Part shown: piece by piece, positions 4,780 through 12,919 of the stretch
How the letters are laid out: the number at the start of each line of letters is the position of its first letter
Position numbering within the stretch: position 1 is the first letter of the stretch
Assembly: GCA_016196785.1 (NCBI GenBank)
Contig: JACPXA010000184.1
Span: forward strand, 1-14,755
DNA: 14,755 bases
From: Elusimicrobiota bacterium
GTDB taxonomy: Bacteria > Elusimicrobiota > Elusimicrobia > 2-01-FULL-59-12 > JACPXA01
Reading direction: 5' to 3'
Translations under genes and position numbers: made by a program
The notes under the pieces: generated by a model
Seen by the model: the letters and a program-made list of their open reading frames with translations, nothing else
The model's database searches: none
Told to the model about the DNA's origin: nothing

Positions 4780-5981
4780 GTCTCCGAGCGTTGGAGCGGC
4801 AGTTCCTCTTTCAGGTATATCCTCGGCAACCGCTGGTGTTGGTGCGAGGACGGGGACCCTATGTTTGGGATGACCGAGGGCGGAAATACCTGGACTTTTT
4901 TTCAGGGCTGGCGGTGTGCAGCCTGGGCCACACCCCGGCGCGGGTCACCCGCGCTATCTTCCGGCAAGCGAAGCAACTCTGGCACACCTCGAACCTCTAC
5001 TATACGATCCCTCAGATCCGCTTGGCGCAGGCGCTCATCGCCAAGACCTTTCCGGGTCGGGTGTTCTTCTCGAACTCCGGGGCGGAGGCCAACGAATGCG
5101 CATTGAAATTGGTCCGGCGGTGGGGACAGCCGGCGACAGGGGACTGGAAGGGGGGATCCACCCAAACCCGTAGCGAGGTCATTACGTTCCATCGGTCTTT
5201 TCACGGGCGGACCTTGGGGACGCTCTCCGCGACGGGACAGATCAAGTTTCAACGAGGGTTCCATCCGCTCCTCCCTGGGTTTCGGTACGCCCGCTTGAAC
5301 GATGTGGCTTCAGTGGAGCAAGTCATGACCCCCCAGACCTGTGCGATCCTGGTCGAACCCATTCAGGGCGAAGGGGGGGTCGTCCCGGCCACCCCGGAGT
5401 TTCTTCAAGCCTTGCGGAGGCTTGCAGACCGGCATCGTCTGCTGCTCATCTTCGATGAGATTCAAACCGGGGTGGGGCGGACTGGGACCTTCTATGCGTT
5501 CCAACAGTTAGGGGTGAAACCGGATATCGTGACGTTGGCGAAAGGGTTGGGGGGAGGGCTGCCCATCGGCGCCACGGTGGCCACCCCAGCGGTCGCTGAC
5601 CTGTTCGGGATCGGCGACCATGCCTCCACGTTTGGGGGAAACCCCGTCGTCTGCGCTGGGGCGCTGGAGGTCCTCCGCACGCTGACGCCAGCCTTTCTTG
5701 CGCGGGTGCGGAAGATGGGTCAACGGCTCCTGACAGAGCTTCAAAAACTCCCAGCAGAATTTCCTGTCATCCGGGAGATCCGCGGGCGAGGACTAATGCT
5801 CGGCCTCGAGTTAACTATCGAAGGGACCCCTCTGGTTGACGCCTGCCGCGCACGGGGGCTCCTGATCAACTGTGTCCAAGAGCGCGTGCTTCGTTTGCTC
5901 CCCCCGCTGACCATTGGCGAACCAGAAATCCGGGCCGCGGTTCAGATCTTACGCGACGCCTTTGCTATAATGGGGCCGTGA
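4776..5981 (+). CDS. argD: Acetylornithine aminotransferase
   Basis: This 401-residue fold-type I PLP enzyme converts N-acetylglutamate semialdehyde and glutamate to N-acetylornithine and 2-oxoglutarate. It shows SNSGAEANECALKL (99-112), SFHGRT (141-146), IFDEIQTGVGRTG (225-237, Asp227 contacting the PLP nitrogen), TLAKGLGGGLPIGA with the Schiff-base Lys256, and STFGGNPV. Length is typical. The GTG at 4776 overlaps the argB stop and gives the expected N-terminus. Family members can also act on succinyl-diaminopimelate; lysA nearby makes that dual role conceivable but not shown. The stop overlaps argG, leaving no room for argF, which in many genomes lies here. Confidence 0.93.
   Translation: MSLRALERQFLFQVYPRQPLVLVRGRGPYVWDDRGRKYLDFFSGLAVCSLGHTPARVTRAIFRQAKQLWHTSNLYYTIPQIRLAQALIAKTFPGRVFFSNSGAEANECALKLVRRWGQPATGDWKGGSTQTRSEVITFHRSFHGRTLGTLSATGQIKFQRGFHPLLPGFRYARLNDVASVEQVMTPQTCAILVEPIQGEGGVVPATPEFLQALRRLADRHRLLLIFDEIQTGVGRTGTFYAFQQLGVKPDIVTLAKGLGGGLPIGATVATPAVADLFGIGDHASTFGGNPVVCAGALEVLRTLTPAFLARVRKMGQRLLTELQKLPAEFPVIREIRGRGLMLGLELTIEGTPLVDACRARGLLINCVQERVLRLLPPLTIGEPEIRAAVQILRDAFAIMGP
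5963..5971 (+). promoter_or_regulatory. Extended -10 element directly upstream of argG
   Basis: TGCTATAAT is a perfect extended -10 box inside the last codons of argD. Its 3' end is 6 nt before the argG GTG, so the expected transcription start falls on or next to the start codon. There is no matching -35 box, which extended -10 promoters can dispense with. This would allow a leaderless argG message independent of the upstream genes; it could also be a chance match. Confidence 0.4.
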
Positions 5982-7168
5982 GAAAAGTTGTCGTCGCGTA
6001 TTCGGGAGGGCTTGATACCTCAGTCATCCTCCATTGGGTGAAGCAGCGATACCGCTGCGAGGTCATCGCCTGCGCGGTGGATATCGGCCAGGGGGAGGAG
6101 CTGACCTCCCTGCGGCAGAAGGCGCTGAAGACCGGGGCAAGCAAGGCGGTGATTGTGGATGCACGGCGGGAATTTGTGACCCGATATCTCTGGCCGACGC
6201 TCCAGGCCCATGCAGTCTATGAGGGGAAGTACCTGCTCGGGACTGCCGTGGCCCGGCCATTGATCGCCCAGAAGGTCGTCGAGGTGGCCCGTCGGGCACG
6301 GGCGGACGCGGTGTGCCATGGCGCCACAGGCAAAGGTAACGATCAAGTCCGCTTTGAGCTGACCTTCAAGGCGTTGATGCCCCAGCTTCGCATCATCGCC
6401 CCCTGGCGGGAATGGGAGCTTTGTTCGCGGGAGGACGAGATTGACTATGCCACCCGCCATGGGATTCCCGTGCCCGTCACCAAACGCAAGCCCTATTCCT
6501 CGGATCGAAACCTCTGGCACATGAGTTTTGAGGGGGGAATCCTGGAAGATCCCTGGGCGGCGCCTCCCGAGGAGATGTTTCAACTCACCGTCTCGCCAGA
6601 GCGGGCCCCCAACCGTCCTGAGATCTTGGAATTGACTTTCGAACGGGGTGTCCCCACCCGGATCAATGGCCGCCGGTTCCCCCCGGTAGAGCTCGTGGAA
6701 CGGTTGAACCAGATGGGTGGCCGGCATGGCGTGGGGCGGGTGGACATGGTAGAGAACCGGCTCGTGGGGATGAAGTCCCGTGGCGTCTATGAGTGCCCTG
6801 GCGCCACGATCCTCTACACGGCACACCATGAGTTGGAGGCCTTGACGTTGGATCGAGACACCTTCCCAGCGAAGGCGCTCATCGGTCCGAAGTACGGGGA
6901 ACTGGTGTATAACGGGTTGTGGTGGTCGCCGCTCAAGGCTGCCTTAGACGCCTTCGTTCAAGAGACCCAGCGGGTGGTTACGGGTGTCGTCCGTCTGCGG
7001 CTCTATAAAGGTCATGTGACTGTTTTAGGACGGCGATCCCGATACTCGTTGTATTCTGAGGCGCTCGCAACCTTTGGGAGGGATGAGGTGTATAACCAAC
7101 ATGATGCGGAAGGGTTCATTAATCTCTTTGGCCTGCCCTTGAAGGTGCAGGCGCTGTTGCGCCGATGA
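5978..7168 (+). CDS. argG: Argininosuccinate synthase
   Basis: This 396-residue enzyme joins citrulline and aspartate using ATP. The N-type ATP-pyrophosphatase loop is AYSGGLDTS (7-15), followed by the conserved YEGKYLLGTAVARPLIA (81-97), GATGKGNDQVRFE (115-127) and SSDRNLWHMSFEGGILEDP (174-192). Length is normal. The GTG at 5978 overlaps the argD stop (GTGA) and yields the canonical MRKVVVAYSGG start. A possible leaderless promoter sits just before it. The stop overlaps the argH ATG. Confidence 0.96.
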   Translation: MRKVVVAYSGGLDTSVILHWVKQRYRCEVIACAVDIGQGEELTSLRQKALKTGASKAVIVDARREFVTRYLWPTLQAHAVYEGKYLLGTAVARPLIAQKVVEVARRARADAVCHGATGKGNDQVRFELTFKALMPQLRIIAPWREWELCSREDEIDYATRHGIPVPVTKRKPYSSDRNLWHMSFEGGILEDPWAAPPEEMFQLTVSPERAPNRPEILELTFERGVPTRINGRRFPPVELVERLNQMGGRHGVGRVDMVENRLVGMKSRGVYECPGATILYTAHHELEALTLDRDTFPAKALIGPKYGELVYNGLWWSPLKAALDAFVQETQRVVTGVVRLRLYKGHVTVLGRRSRYSLYSEALATFGRDEVYNQHDAEGFINLFGLPLKVQALLRR

Positions 7169-8499
7169 ATACGGTCCGGCCGAGCGACTTCATCGCATCC
7201 ATTAGTTATGATATCCGGTTAGCCCCCTATGACATCCAGGGAAGCATTGCCCATGCGAAGATGTTGGCCAAATGTCGGATCATTCCCCGTCGGGAAGCCC
7301 AGCGGATCATTCGGGGACTCACCGCCATTCAGCGGGATCTGGCGCGGGGGAAGTCGTTACCGATCGATGAGGATGTCCATTACGCGGTTGAACGGGAGTT
7401 GATTCGGCGTGTGGGGTCTGTGGGGGGGAAACTCCACACCGCCCGCAGCCGCAACGACCAGATCGCCCTTGACCTCCGGCTGTACTTGCGCGAGCGGATC
7501 CAATCGATCCAGCGAGAGCTCACCCGCCTCGAACGAGCGATCATCACCTTTGCGGAGCGGCACTTCGGGACGATCATGCCTGGTTTTACCCATCTCCAAC
7601 ATGCCCAACCGCTGCTCTTGAGCCATCACCTCCTGGCCTACGCCTGGATGCTTCAACGGGACAAGACCCGGCTGAGCGATTGTGCACGACGGATGGATGA
7701 ACTGCCGTTGGGGAGCGCTGCCTTGGCCGGAACCTCGTTCCCGATTGATCGGGCTGCCGTTGCCCGTGACCTGCGGTTCTCCCGCCTTGCGGAGAACTCC
7801 GTGGACGCTGTCTCTGACCGTGATTTTCTCGTGGAGTTCGTGAGCGACGGGGCGCTGATCATGATGCACCTCTCCCGGTTGGCGGAGGAAATGGTCCTCT
7901 GGTCTAGCCCTGAGTTTCTCTTCATTGAGTTGGGGGCAGAGTTTACCTCCGGCTCCTCCATCATGCCGCAAAAGCGGAACCCGGATGTCGCGGAGGTGTT
8001 ACGCGCCGAGACGGGGCGGGTCTATGGCAACCTCATAAACCTGCTCGTCATCCTCAAAGGGTTGCCGCTGTCGTACAATCGCGACCTCCAAGAGGACAAA
8101 CCCGCGCTGTTTGATACCGTGGACACGCTCCAGGCATGTCTGGAAGTCACCGCGCCTATGCTTCTCAGCCTGCGCGTGAACGCCGAGCGGATGCGGAGGC
8201 TCTGTGACCGGGGGTATCTCTCAGCCACGGAGTTGGCCGACTACCTCACCGAAACTGGGGTACCCTTTCGGGAGGCGCACGGCATCGTTAAGCGGATCGT
8301 CGCCTACTGCCGAGAGCACGGGCTACCGCTCGAGCGGCTGTCCCTTCCTGAGCTTCGTCGCTTTCATCCTCGCTTTGACAGCGGAGCCCTGGCGGTCCTT
8401 TCCCCAGAACGGGTCGTGGAACGCAAACGATCGCCCGGCGGGACAGCCTCCTTTCGCGTCCGAGAACAAATCCGCCACCTCAAACGACTGCTCCAATGA
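7165..8499 (+). CDS. argH: Argininosuccinate lyase
   Basis: This 444-residue fumarase/aspartase-superfamily enzyme splits argininosuccinate to arginine and fumarate. It contains the LAPYDIQGSIAHA helix (19-31), LHTARSRNDQ (90-99), FTHLQHAQP (141-149, His143 the likely base) and the signature loop GSSIMPQKRNPD (263-274) with the catalytic serine. Most argininosuccinate lyases start with a WGGRF-containing segment some 15-20 residues before the FIASISYD block; that segment is missing here, which explains the slightly short length. The start at 7165 (ATGA overlap with argG) leaves no obvious in-frame place for it upstream. The rest looks intact, so it is probably active. Confidence 0.94.
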   Translation: MNTVRPSDFIASISYDIRLAPYDIQGSIAHAKMLAKCRIIPRREAQRIIRGLTAIQRDLARGKSLPIDEDVHYAVERELIRRVGSVGGKLHTARSRNDQIALDLRLYLRERIQSIQRELTRLERAIITFAERHFGTIMPGFTHLQHAQPLLLSHHLLAYAWMLQRDKTRLSDCARRMDELPLGSAALAGTSFPIDRAAVARDLRFSRLAENSVDAVSDRDFLVEFVSDGALIMMHLSRLAEEMVLWSSPEFLFIELGAEFTSGSSIMPQKRNPDVAEVLRAETGRVYGNLINLLVILKGLPLSYNRDLQEDKPALFDTVDTLQACLEVTAPMLLSLRVNAERMRRLCDRGYLSATELADYLTETGVPFREAHGIVKRIVAYCREHGLPLERLSLPELRRFHPRFDSGALAVLSPERVVERKRSPGGTASFRVREQIRHLKRLLQ

Positions 8500-9860
8500 A
8501 TAGTTTCAAAGATTATTCCACGATGGGAGTGCTCTGCGGAATTTTGTGTTGGGGATGGCCCGCTAGCCGCTGTGCCGCCGTCTCCCCGGAACGGGTCCTG
8601 ACGCTGGAGGAGGCGGTGACGCTGGCCATCAACAATAACCAAGAGCTGCTCTCCGCGAAGGAGGATGCCAACATCGCGCAGCAACGAGTCAAGGAGGCGC
8701 AGGCGCTCTTTTTCCCCAAGTTGGATCTCTATGCCGGCTACTCCCGCTTTAATATCCGGAACCTCTTTCCGCTGTCTCCAGGCCTAGGCCCGGCCATTCT
8801 CCAACCCACCTTTGAAACCGAGAACTTTTACCAGGCGCGTGCCAGCCTCTACCAAACCCTCTACAGCGGCGGCCGATCGTGGAATACCTATCGCCTGGCC
8901 AAGGTGGCGCAGGAGCAAGCCAACAGTCAATATGAGGCCACGAAGAATGCCGTCTCTTACCGAGCCAAGAAGGCGTTTTTTGACGTGCGACTGGAACAAG
9001 CGCGGTCCGAGCTATACGCCCATAGCCTGCTTGCTTCGTGGGACGAAAAGCGCATTCAGCTGTTCGGCACGAGTCAGGGACTCACGTCGCTCGAACGGCT
9101 CAAAGAGGAGGAAGAGCTAGAACTGTATCGCGGCGACGCCGCGCAAGCGGCCAGGGAATTAGAACGGAGTCGCCTGGTCTTTCTGCGAACCCTCGCCATT
9201 GAACAGCATACGGGGGTTGAGTTGCGGGGAGAGTTTTTCCAGGAGTTGCCCTCGATGGACCTCCAGAAATGTCTCGCCTGGGCCAAGCAGTATCGCCCCG
9301 AACTGCGCCAGACCCAGTTTCAGGCCCAGATCGATGCCCTGGGGGTTAGTCTGTCCCTGGCCGAACGGTTTCCCACGGTGGCATTTGGATCCAGCTACGA
9401 GTTCAGCGGGCAACGGTATCCGCTCAGCTCGCCGAACTGGGCAGCGACGGTGTATATCAATTTGCCGCTGTCTGTGTCGAACATCTATTTCGGATGGACG
9501 AGGACGAGGGAACGACGCGCGCAGTACCGGCAGACCCGCGTGCAACGGGCGGCGCTTGAAGACGCCATTGAGCTCGAGGTCCGCCAGGCCTTCGCCGACT
9601 GCCAATTCTGGCATCAAGAGAAGGTGCGCCGCGAAGAGGCGGTCCGTCGGTTGTCGAACTGGCAGGAAGCGGTGACCAAGAAGTGGCCAATGAAGGCAGG
9701 TCAGCCATTGCGCGGGTCTGGGGTCTCGGCAGCGGATGTCGCTCAGGGGGAACGCCGGCTCTTAGAGGCTCGTCTCCGTGCGCTACAGGCGTTACACGGT
9801 CAGACGTTGGCGGTTGTTTCCCTAGAACATGCAATGGGTCGGTCATTTCAGGGTGAATGA
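8496..9860 (+). CDS. TolC-like outer-membrane efflux protein (OEP family)
   Basis: This 454-residue protein has the two-fold OEP pattern: LTLEEAVTLAINNN (35-48), then AQQRVKEAQALFFPKLDLYA (61-80), a strand region, LYQTLYSGGR and long helices, repeated in the second half with INLPLSVSNIYFGW. The N-terminus carries a signal-like stretch (about residues 9-28, GVLCGILCWG then small residues), so the mature protein should sit in the outer membrane as a trimeric channel. The ATG at 8496 overlaps the argH stop; a second ATG at 8523 would give a more compact signal peptide. No adaptor, ABC or RND partner is nearby; instead it is followed by patatin, TPR and ExbB/ExbD/TonB-like genes. The substrate cannot be inferred. 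Confidence 0.9.
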   Translation: MNSFKDYSTMGVLCGILCWGWPASRCAAVSPERVLTLEEAVTLAINNNQELLSAKEDANIAQQRVKEAQALFFPKLDLYAGYSRFNIRNLFPLSPGLGPAILQPTFETENFYQARASLYQTLYSGGRSWNTYRLAKVAQEQANSQYEATKNAVSYRAKKAFFDVRLEQARSELYAHSLLASWDEKRIQLFGTSQGLTSLERLKEEEELELYRGDAAQAARELERSRLVFLRTLAIEQHTGVELRGEFFQELPSMDLQKCLAWAKQYRPELRQTQFQAQIDALGVSLSLAERFPTVAFGSSYEFSGQRYPLSSPNWAATVYINLPLSVSNIYFGWTRTRERRAQYRQTRVQRAALEDAIELEVRQAFADCQFWHQEKVRREEAVRRLSNWQEAVTKKWPMKAGQPLRGSGVSAADVAQGERRLLEARLRALQALHGQTLAVVSLEHAMGRSFQGE

Positions 9861-10837
9861 TGAGCGCTCTTAGACAGTTGGGAATCTTCCTCGGCTGTGT
9901 GTGGCTCATCGGGACGACGAGCTGGTCGGCCTCTCCGTTCACGGAAGATTTGCTGTTAGATCAACTCTGGAGCGAGTTTCAGGCGAAGAGCGTTAAGGAA
10001 CGGCCCAAAATCGGGCTCGTCTTAGGCGGCGGTGGTGCACGCGGGCTGGCCCACATCGGCGTCCTGAAGGTTTTCCAAGAAGAAGGGATTCCCGTGGACC
10101 TCGTGGTAGGGACCTCTGTCGGCGCCTTGATTGGGGCGCTCTACAGCGCCGGGGTTCCCCTCTGGAAAATTGAAGCGTTGGCCCAGGACATCGGTTGGCA
10201 GCACCTGACGGACTATTCGCGGACCTCGTTGGTGCGCCTGCTCGTGGCGCAGCGCCTGCTCTCCTCGGAGCGCATGGAACAGTACATTGCCCGGACGATT
10301 GGAGAGAAACGGTTCGATGAGCTGATGATCCCTTTCGCCTGTGTGGCGGCGGATCTTAAGACGGGAGAGAAGATCATTTTTCGCGAAGGACCTGTGGCCC
10401 CCGCGGTCCGGGCCTCAGCGACCATCCCGGGCGTGTTTGAACCCGTGGAGTATCGGCATCGCTTTCTCGTGGATGGGGGAATCGTGGACAACCTCCCGAC
10501 GGATGTCGCGGCGCTGTTGGGCGCGGACATCATCGTAGTCGCTGCGGTCCAAGGGGATTTCACCCAGAATCAACCAGCCACCGTGTTGGAAGTCATCCAT
10601 CAGGCCATTTCGATCCAAGGGGAACAGATCGTCCGTCAGAAACTCCAGCAAGCGGATCTCGTCATCCGCCCGCAGGTGGGGAGCATCAACGTCACCGAGC
10701 TGTGGCGGGGTCGGGAGTGCATCACAGCGGGTATCCTGGCGACCCGCAGCATGCTCCCGGAGATCAGACGACTCCTCGTCCTCAAGTCCTTGGGCCCGAT
10801 GCTCCTGTCCGTTCACTCCACGGTGGCTTCACGATGA
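9857..10837 (+). CDS. Secreted patatin-like phospholipase (RssA/NTE type)
   Basis: This 326-residue protein has a complete patatin hydrolase core: the oxyanion loop LGGGGARGLAHIGVL (56-70), the nucleophile elbow GTSVG (85-89, Ser87) and the DGG motif supplying Asp206, giving the Ser-Asp dyad. It starts with a hydrophobic signal-like segment (about residues 4-25), unlike cytosolic RssA, so it probably acts in the periplasm on phospholipid or acyl esters. No C-terminal POTRA or beta-barrel domain follows, so it is not a PlpD-type self-secreting patatin. The ATG at 9857 overlaps the upstream stop (ATGA), with a second ATG at 9860. It is embedded in the envelope gene run; the lipid substrate is unknown. 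Confidence 0.9.
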   Translation: MMSALRQLGIFLGCVWLIGTTSWSASPFTEDLLLDQLWSEFQAKSVKERPKIGLVLGGGGARGLAHIGVLKVFQEEGIPVDLVVGTSVGALIGALYSAGVPLWKIEALAQDIGWQHLTDYSRTSLVRLLVAQRLLSSERMEQYIARTIGEKRFDELMIPFACVAADLKTGEKIIFREGPVAPAVRASATIPGVFEPVEYRHRFLVDGGIVDNLPTDVAALLGADIIVVAAVQGDFTQNQPATVLEVIHQAISIQGEQIVRQKLQQADLVIRPQVGSINVTELWRGRECITAGILATRSMLPEIRRLLVLKSLGPMLLSVHSTVASR

Positions 10838-11865
10838 AACGTTCCGTCGCGTGGGTCGTGTGGTTGATCGTGCCGACGGTAGCGCTGGGGCAGGGGACAC
10901 GCGCGGTTCCCTCCGCGATCGACCGGCTCCGCCAAGAAACGGAACGCTGGGCTGAGCGAGGGAACCAACCCGCCCTCCTGAAGGCGCGCCTGGCGTTGGG
11001 CGATGCGCTCAAGGACCAGCAACGATTCGGCGAGGCCGCCCGGGAATATGAACTCGCCTTGACCTTAACCCCGGCGCGAAAGGAACGTCACCACATCTTG
11101 GCCACATTGGGTCGGTGCTATGAGCAGCTCCAAGAGCGGCAACGGATGATCGCGGCGTATGAGAAAGCGTTGGCGCTCGATCGCAAGGATGGCGAGTTGT
11201 GGGAAGCCCTGGGACAGGCCTACCTGCAAATGGATCTCTACGCCAAGGCGATCGAGGCCTTTCAGCGCGCTCTCCAGCTTCGACCCGCCGAGTTTGCCAC
11301 GCTGTTCGCCTTGGGAAAGGCCTATCAGCGCATGGGGGCCTTGGGCCTCGCCATTGAACAGTATCGTCGCGCCTTAGCCGTCTCGGCCCGTCCGGAGGCG
11401 TATCTGGCGGTGTCCGAGTGCCACGCCCGACAAGGGAAGTTAGAGCTGGCGATCGCGACACTCACGGAGGCCAGCGCACAGTTGTCGCATATGGCCTATG
11501 ATATCCAGTTGGGCAGTTTGTATCTCCGTCAGGGCGCGCTGGATCAGGCGGAGACGATGTGGGACCGGGCGCTTTCCAGAGAACCTGGCCGGGAGGACTT
11601 GCGGCTCCAATTAGCCTTACTCTATAGTCGCCGCGGCCAGTGGCACAAGGCGGACCAAGCCTTCCAGAGGCTTCGCCAGAAACATCCCCAAGATGCTGTC
11701 GTCTCCTTCTTCCAAGCGCTGGTGGCGGTACGACAAGGCCGTCGCGCAGAGGCCCAGGCCCACCTCTCGTTGGTCGCCAAGCAGTCGCCTCCAGCGTGGT
11801 TACAGCCGTACCTGAAGGAGTTTCATCGCTTGCTCCAGGGCAGGGCGTCAGGAGAACGTACATGA
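10834..11865 (+). CDS. Periplasmic tetratricopeptide-repeat protein
   Basis: This 343-residue protein begins with a signal peptide (residues 2-19, ending VALG) and then consists almost entirely of TPR helical pairs. Roughly eight repeats can be followed between residues 48 and 320, the clearest being 121-154 (ELWEALGQAYLQMDLYAKAI then EAFQRALQLRP) and 155-186. It has no enzymatic motif and should be a periplasmic scaffold for protein contacts. The ATG at 10834 is chosen over an upstream in-frame extension because it overlaps the patatin stop (ATGA) and begins the signal peptide. Its position between the patatin and the proton-channel genes suggests that it links them; that is inference. Confidence 0.87.
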   Translation: MKRSVAWVVWLIVPTVALGQGTRAVPSAIDRLRQETERWAERGNQPALLKARLALGDALKDQQRFGEAAREYELALTLTPARKERHHILATLGRCYEQLQERQRMIAAYEKALALDRKDGELWEALGQAYLQMDLYAKAIEAFQRALQLRPAEFATLFALGKAYQRMGALGLAIEQYRRALAVSARPEAYLAVSECHARQGKLELAIATLTEASAQLSHMAYDIQLGSLYLRQGALDQAETMWDRALSREPGREDLRLQLALLYSRRGQWHKADQAFQRLRQKHPQDAVVSFFQALVAVRQGRRAEAQAHLSLVAKQSPPAWLQPYLKEFHRLLQGRASGERT

Positions 11866-12506
11866 ATGGGATTGGATGGAAGTCCGCGCTCGCCACGAGC
11901 TGGCCTGTGGTGTTGATCCTGGTGGGGTGTTCGATTCTTTCTCTGGCAGTCATGTGGGAGCGTTGGCACCGGTTCCGGAAAGCGGCCGTCAATGCCCGAG
12001 CCTTTTTTGCGGGCCTGAAGGTGCATCTCGGCAACCCAGATCACACCAGCCAAGGCTTGTCAAGGGCTCTCAGCTACTGCGAACGAGCCCATCACCCCTT
12101 GGGCCATGTGCTGAAGGCCGTCCTGATGACGCGGGGAGATCAGGAAATCAGGCGAGAGCGGCTGGACCAGGCGATCCAAGAGCAAATCCACGAGTTGGAA
12201 AGTTACCTTCCAATCCTTGGGACCATCGGGAGCACCGCGCCCTACATTGGTCTCTTGGGGACCGTCATTGGCATCATGCGGGCGTTCCACGCCATTGCCA
12301 TGAATCAGGGGGGAGGGCCAGGGGTCGTAGCCGGTGGGATCTCCGAGGCGCTCCTCACAACAGCCTTGGGGTTGCTGGTGGCGATCCCCGCGGTCGTAGG
12401 GTATAACTTCTTTACCCACCGAATCCGCCGCCTGACCCGCGACATGGAACTCATCGGGGAACAGCTCATCCAGTCGCTGGAGGGTGACGGCAAGAGGTCC
12501 TCATGA
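11862..12506 (+). CDS. ExbB/TolQ/MotA-family proton channel subunit
   Basis: This 214-residue inner-membrane protein has three predicted transmembrane segments: about 14-32, 120-139 (GTIGSTAPYIGLLGTVIGIM) and 160-182 (ISEALLTTALGLLVAIPAVV). The last two are the family hallmark, with Thr133 and Thr166/Thr167 in the positions that line the proton path of ExbB/TolQ. A cytoplasmic loop (33-115) lies between segments 1 and 2. With the next gene it should form the proton-driven motor. The start at 11862 overlaps the TPR stop and, unusually for this run, also has a good AGGAG (11850-11854). ExbB and TolQ cannot be told apart here; no tolB or pal follows, which slightly favours an ExbB-like use. Confidence 0.92.
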   Translation: MNGIGWKSALATSWPVVLILVGCSILSLAVMWERWHRFRKAAVNARAFFAGLKVHLGNPDHTSQGLSRALSYCERAHHPLGHVLKAVLMTRGDQEIRRERLDQAIQEQIHELESYLPILGTIGSTAPYIGLLGTVIGIMRAFHAIAMNQGGGPGVVAGGISEALLTTALGLLVAIPAVVGYNFFTHRIRRLTRDMELIGEQLIQSLEGDGKRSS

Positions 12507-12919
12507 GAACCCTGGATGGCCGCCGCAGCTACAGCCTCATCGCGGAGATCAACATGATCCCGCTGATTGATGTCGCGTTGGTGCTGTTGATTATTTTTAT
12601 GGTCATCACGCCGTTCTTGATGCAGTCCATTATTCAAGTCCAACTCCCCAAAGCCACCACGGGGCAAGCCAGTGCCCAGGGCCGGCCCATCCAAATCCAA
12701 GTGACCAAGGAGGGAGCCATTTTCCTTCAGGGGCGCCGGACCGCGCCGACCCGCTTGGAGCACGCGCTCGGCCTCGTGTTGTTACATCCCGACCGTCAGC
12801 CGGTGCTGATTCAGGCGGATGAGGCTGCCCCCTTTCAATCGGTCGTACAGGTGATGGATACCGCGAAACGGCTCGGGGCAGCTAAGCTTGGGATCGGAGT
12901 CAGACAAGAAACCCCTTGA
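12503..12919 (+). CDS. ExbD/TolR-family motor subunit
   Basis: This 138-residue protein has a short cytoplasmic N-terminus, one transmembrane helix (about 20-42) beginning with the family motif EINMIPLIDVALVLLIIFM, and a periplasmic domain. Asp23 is the proton-carrying aspartate of ExbD/TolR. The periplasmic part ends with VLIQADEAAPFQSVVQVMDTAK-like ExbD/TolR sequence. It should work in a pentamer-dimer complex with the protein encoded just upstream and pass force to the TonB-like protein downstream. The ATG at 12503 overlaps the previous stop (ATGA) and its own stop overlaps a TTG start (TTGA). ExbD and TolR are not separable on this evidence. Confidence 0.93.
   Translation: MRTLDGRRSYSLIAEINMIPLIDVALVLLIIFMVITPFLMQSIIQVQLPKATTGQASAQGRPIQIQVTKEGAIFLQGRRTAPTRLEHALGLVLLHPDRQPVLIQADEAAPFQSVVQVMDTAKRLGAAKLGIGVRQETP

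Noticed and set aside
6020..6829. 269-codon minus-strand open frame opposite argG
   Set aside because: argG is fully conserved on the plus strand; the reverse translation matches nothing I recognise.
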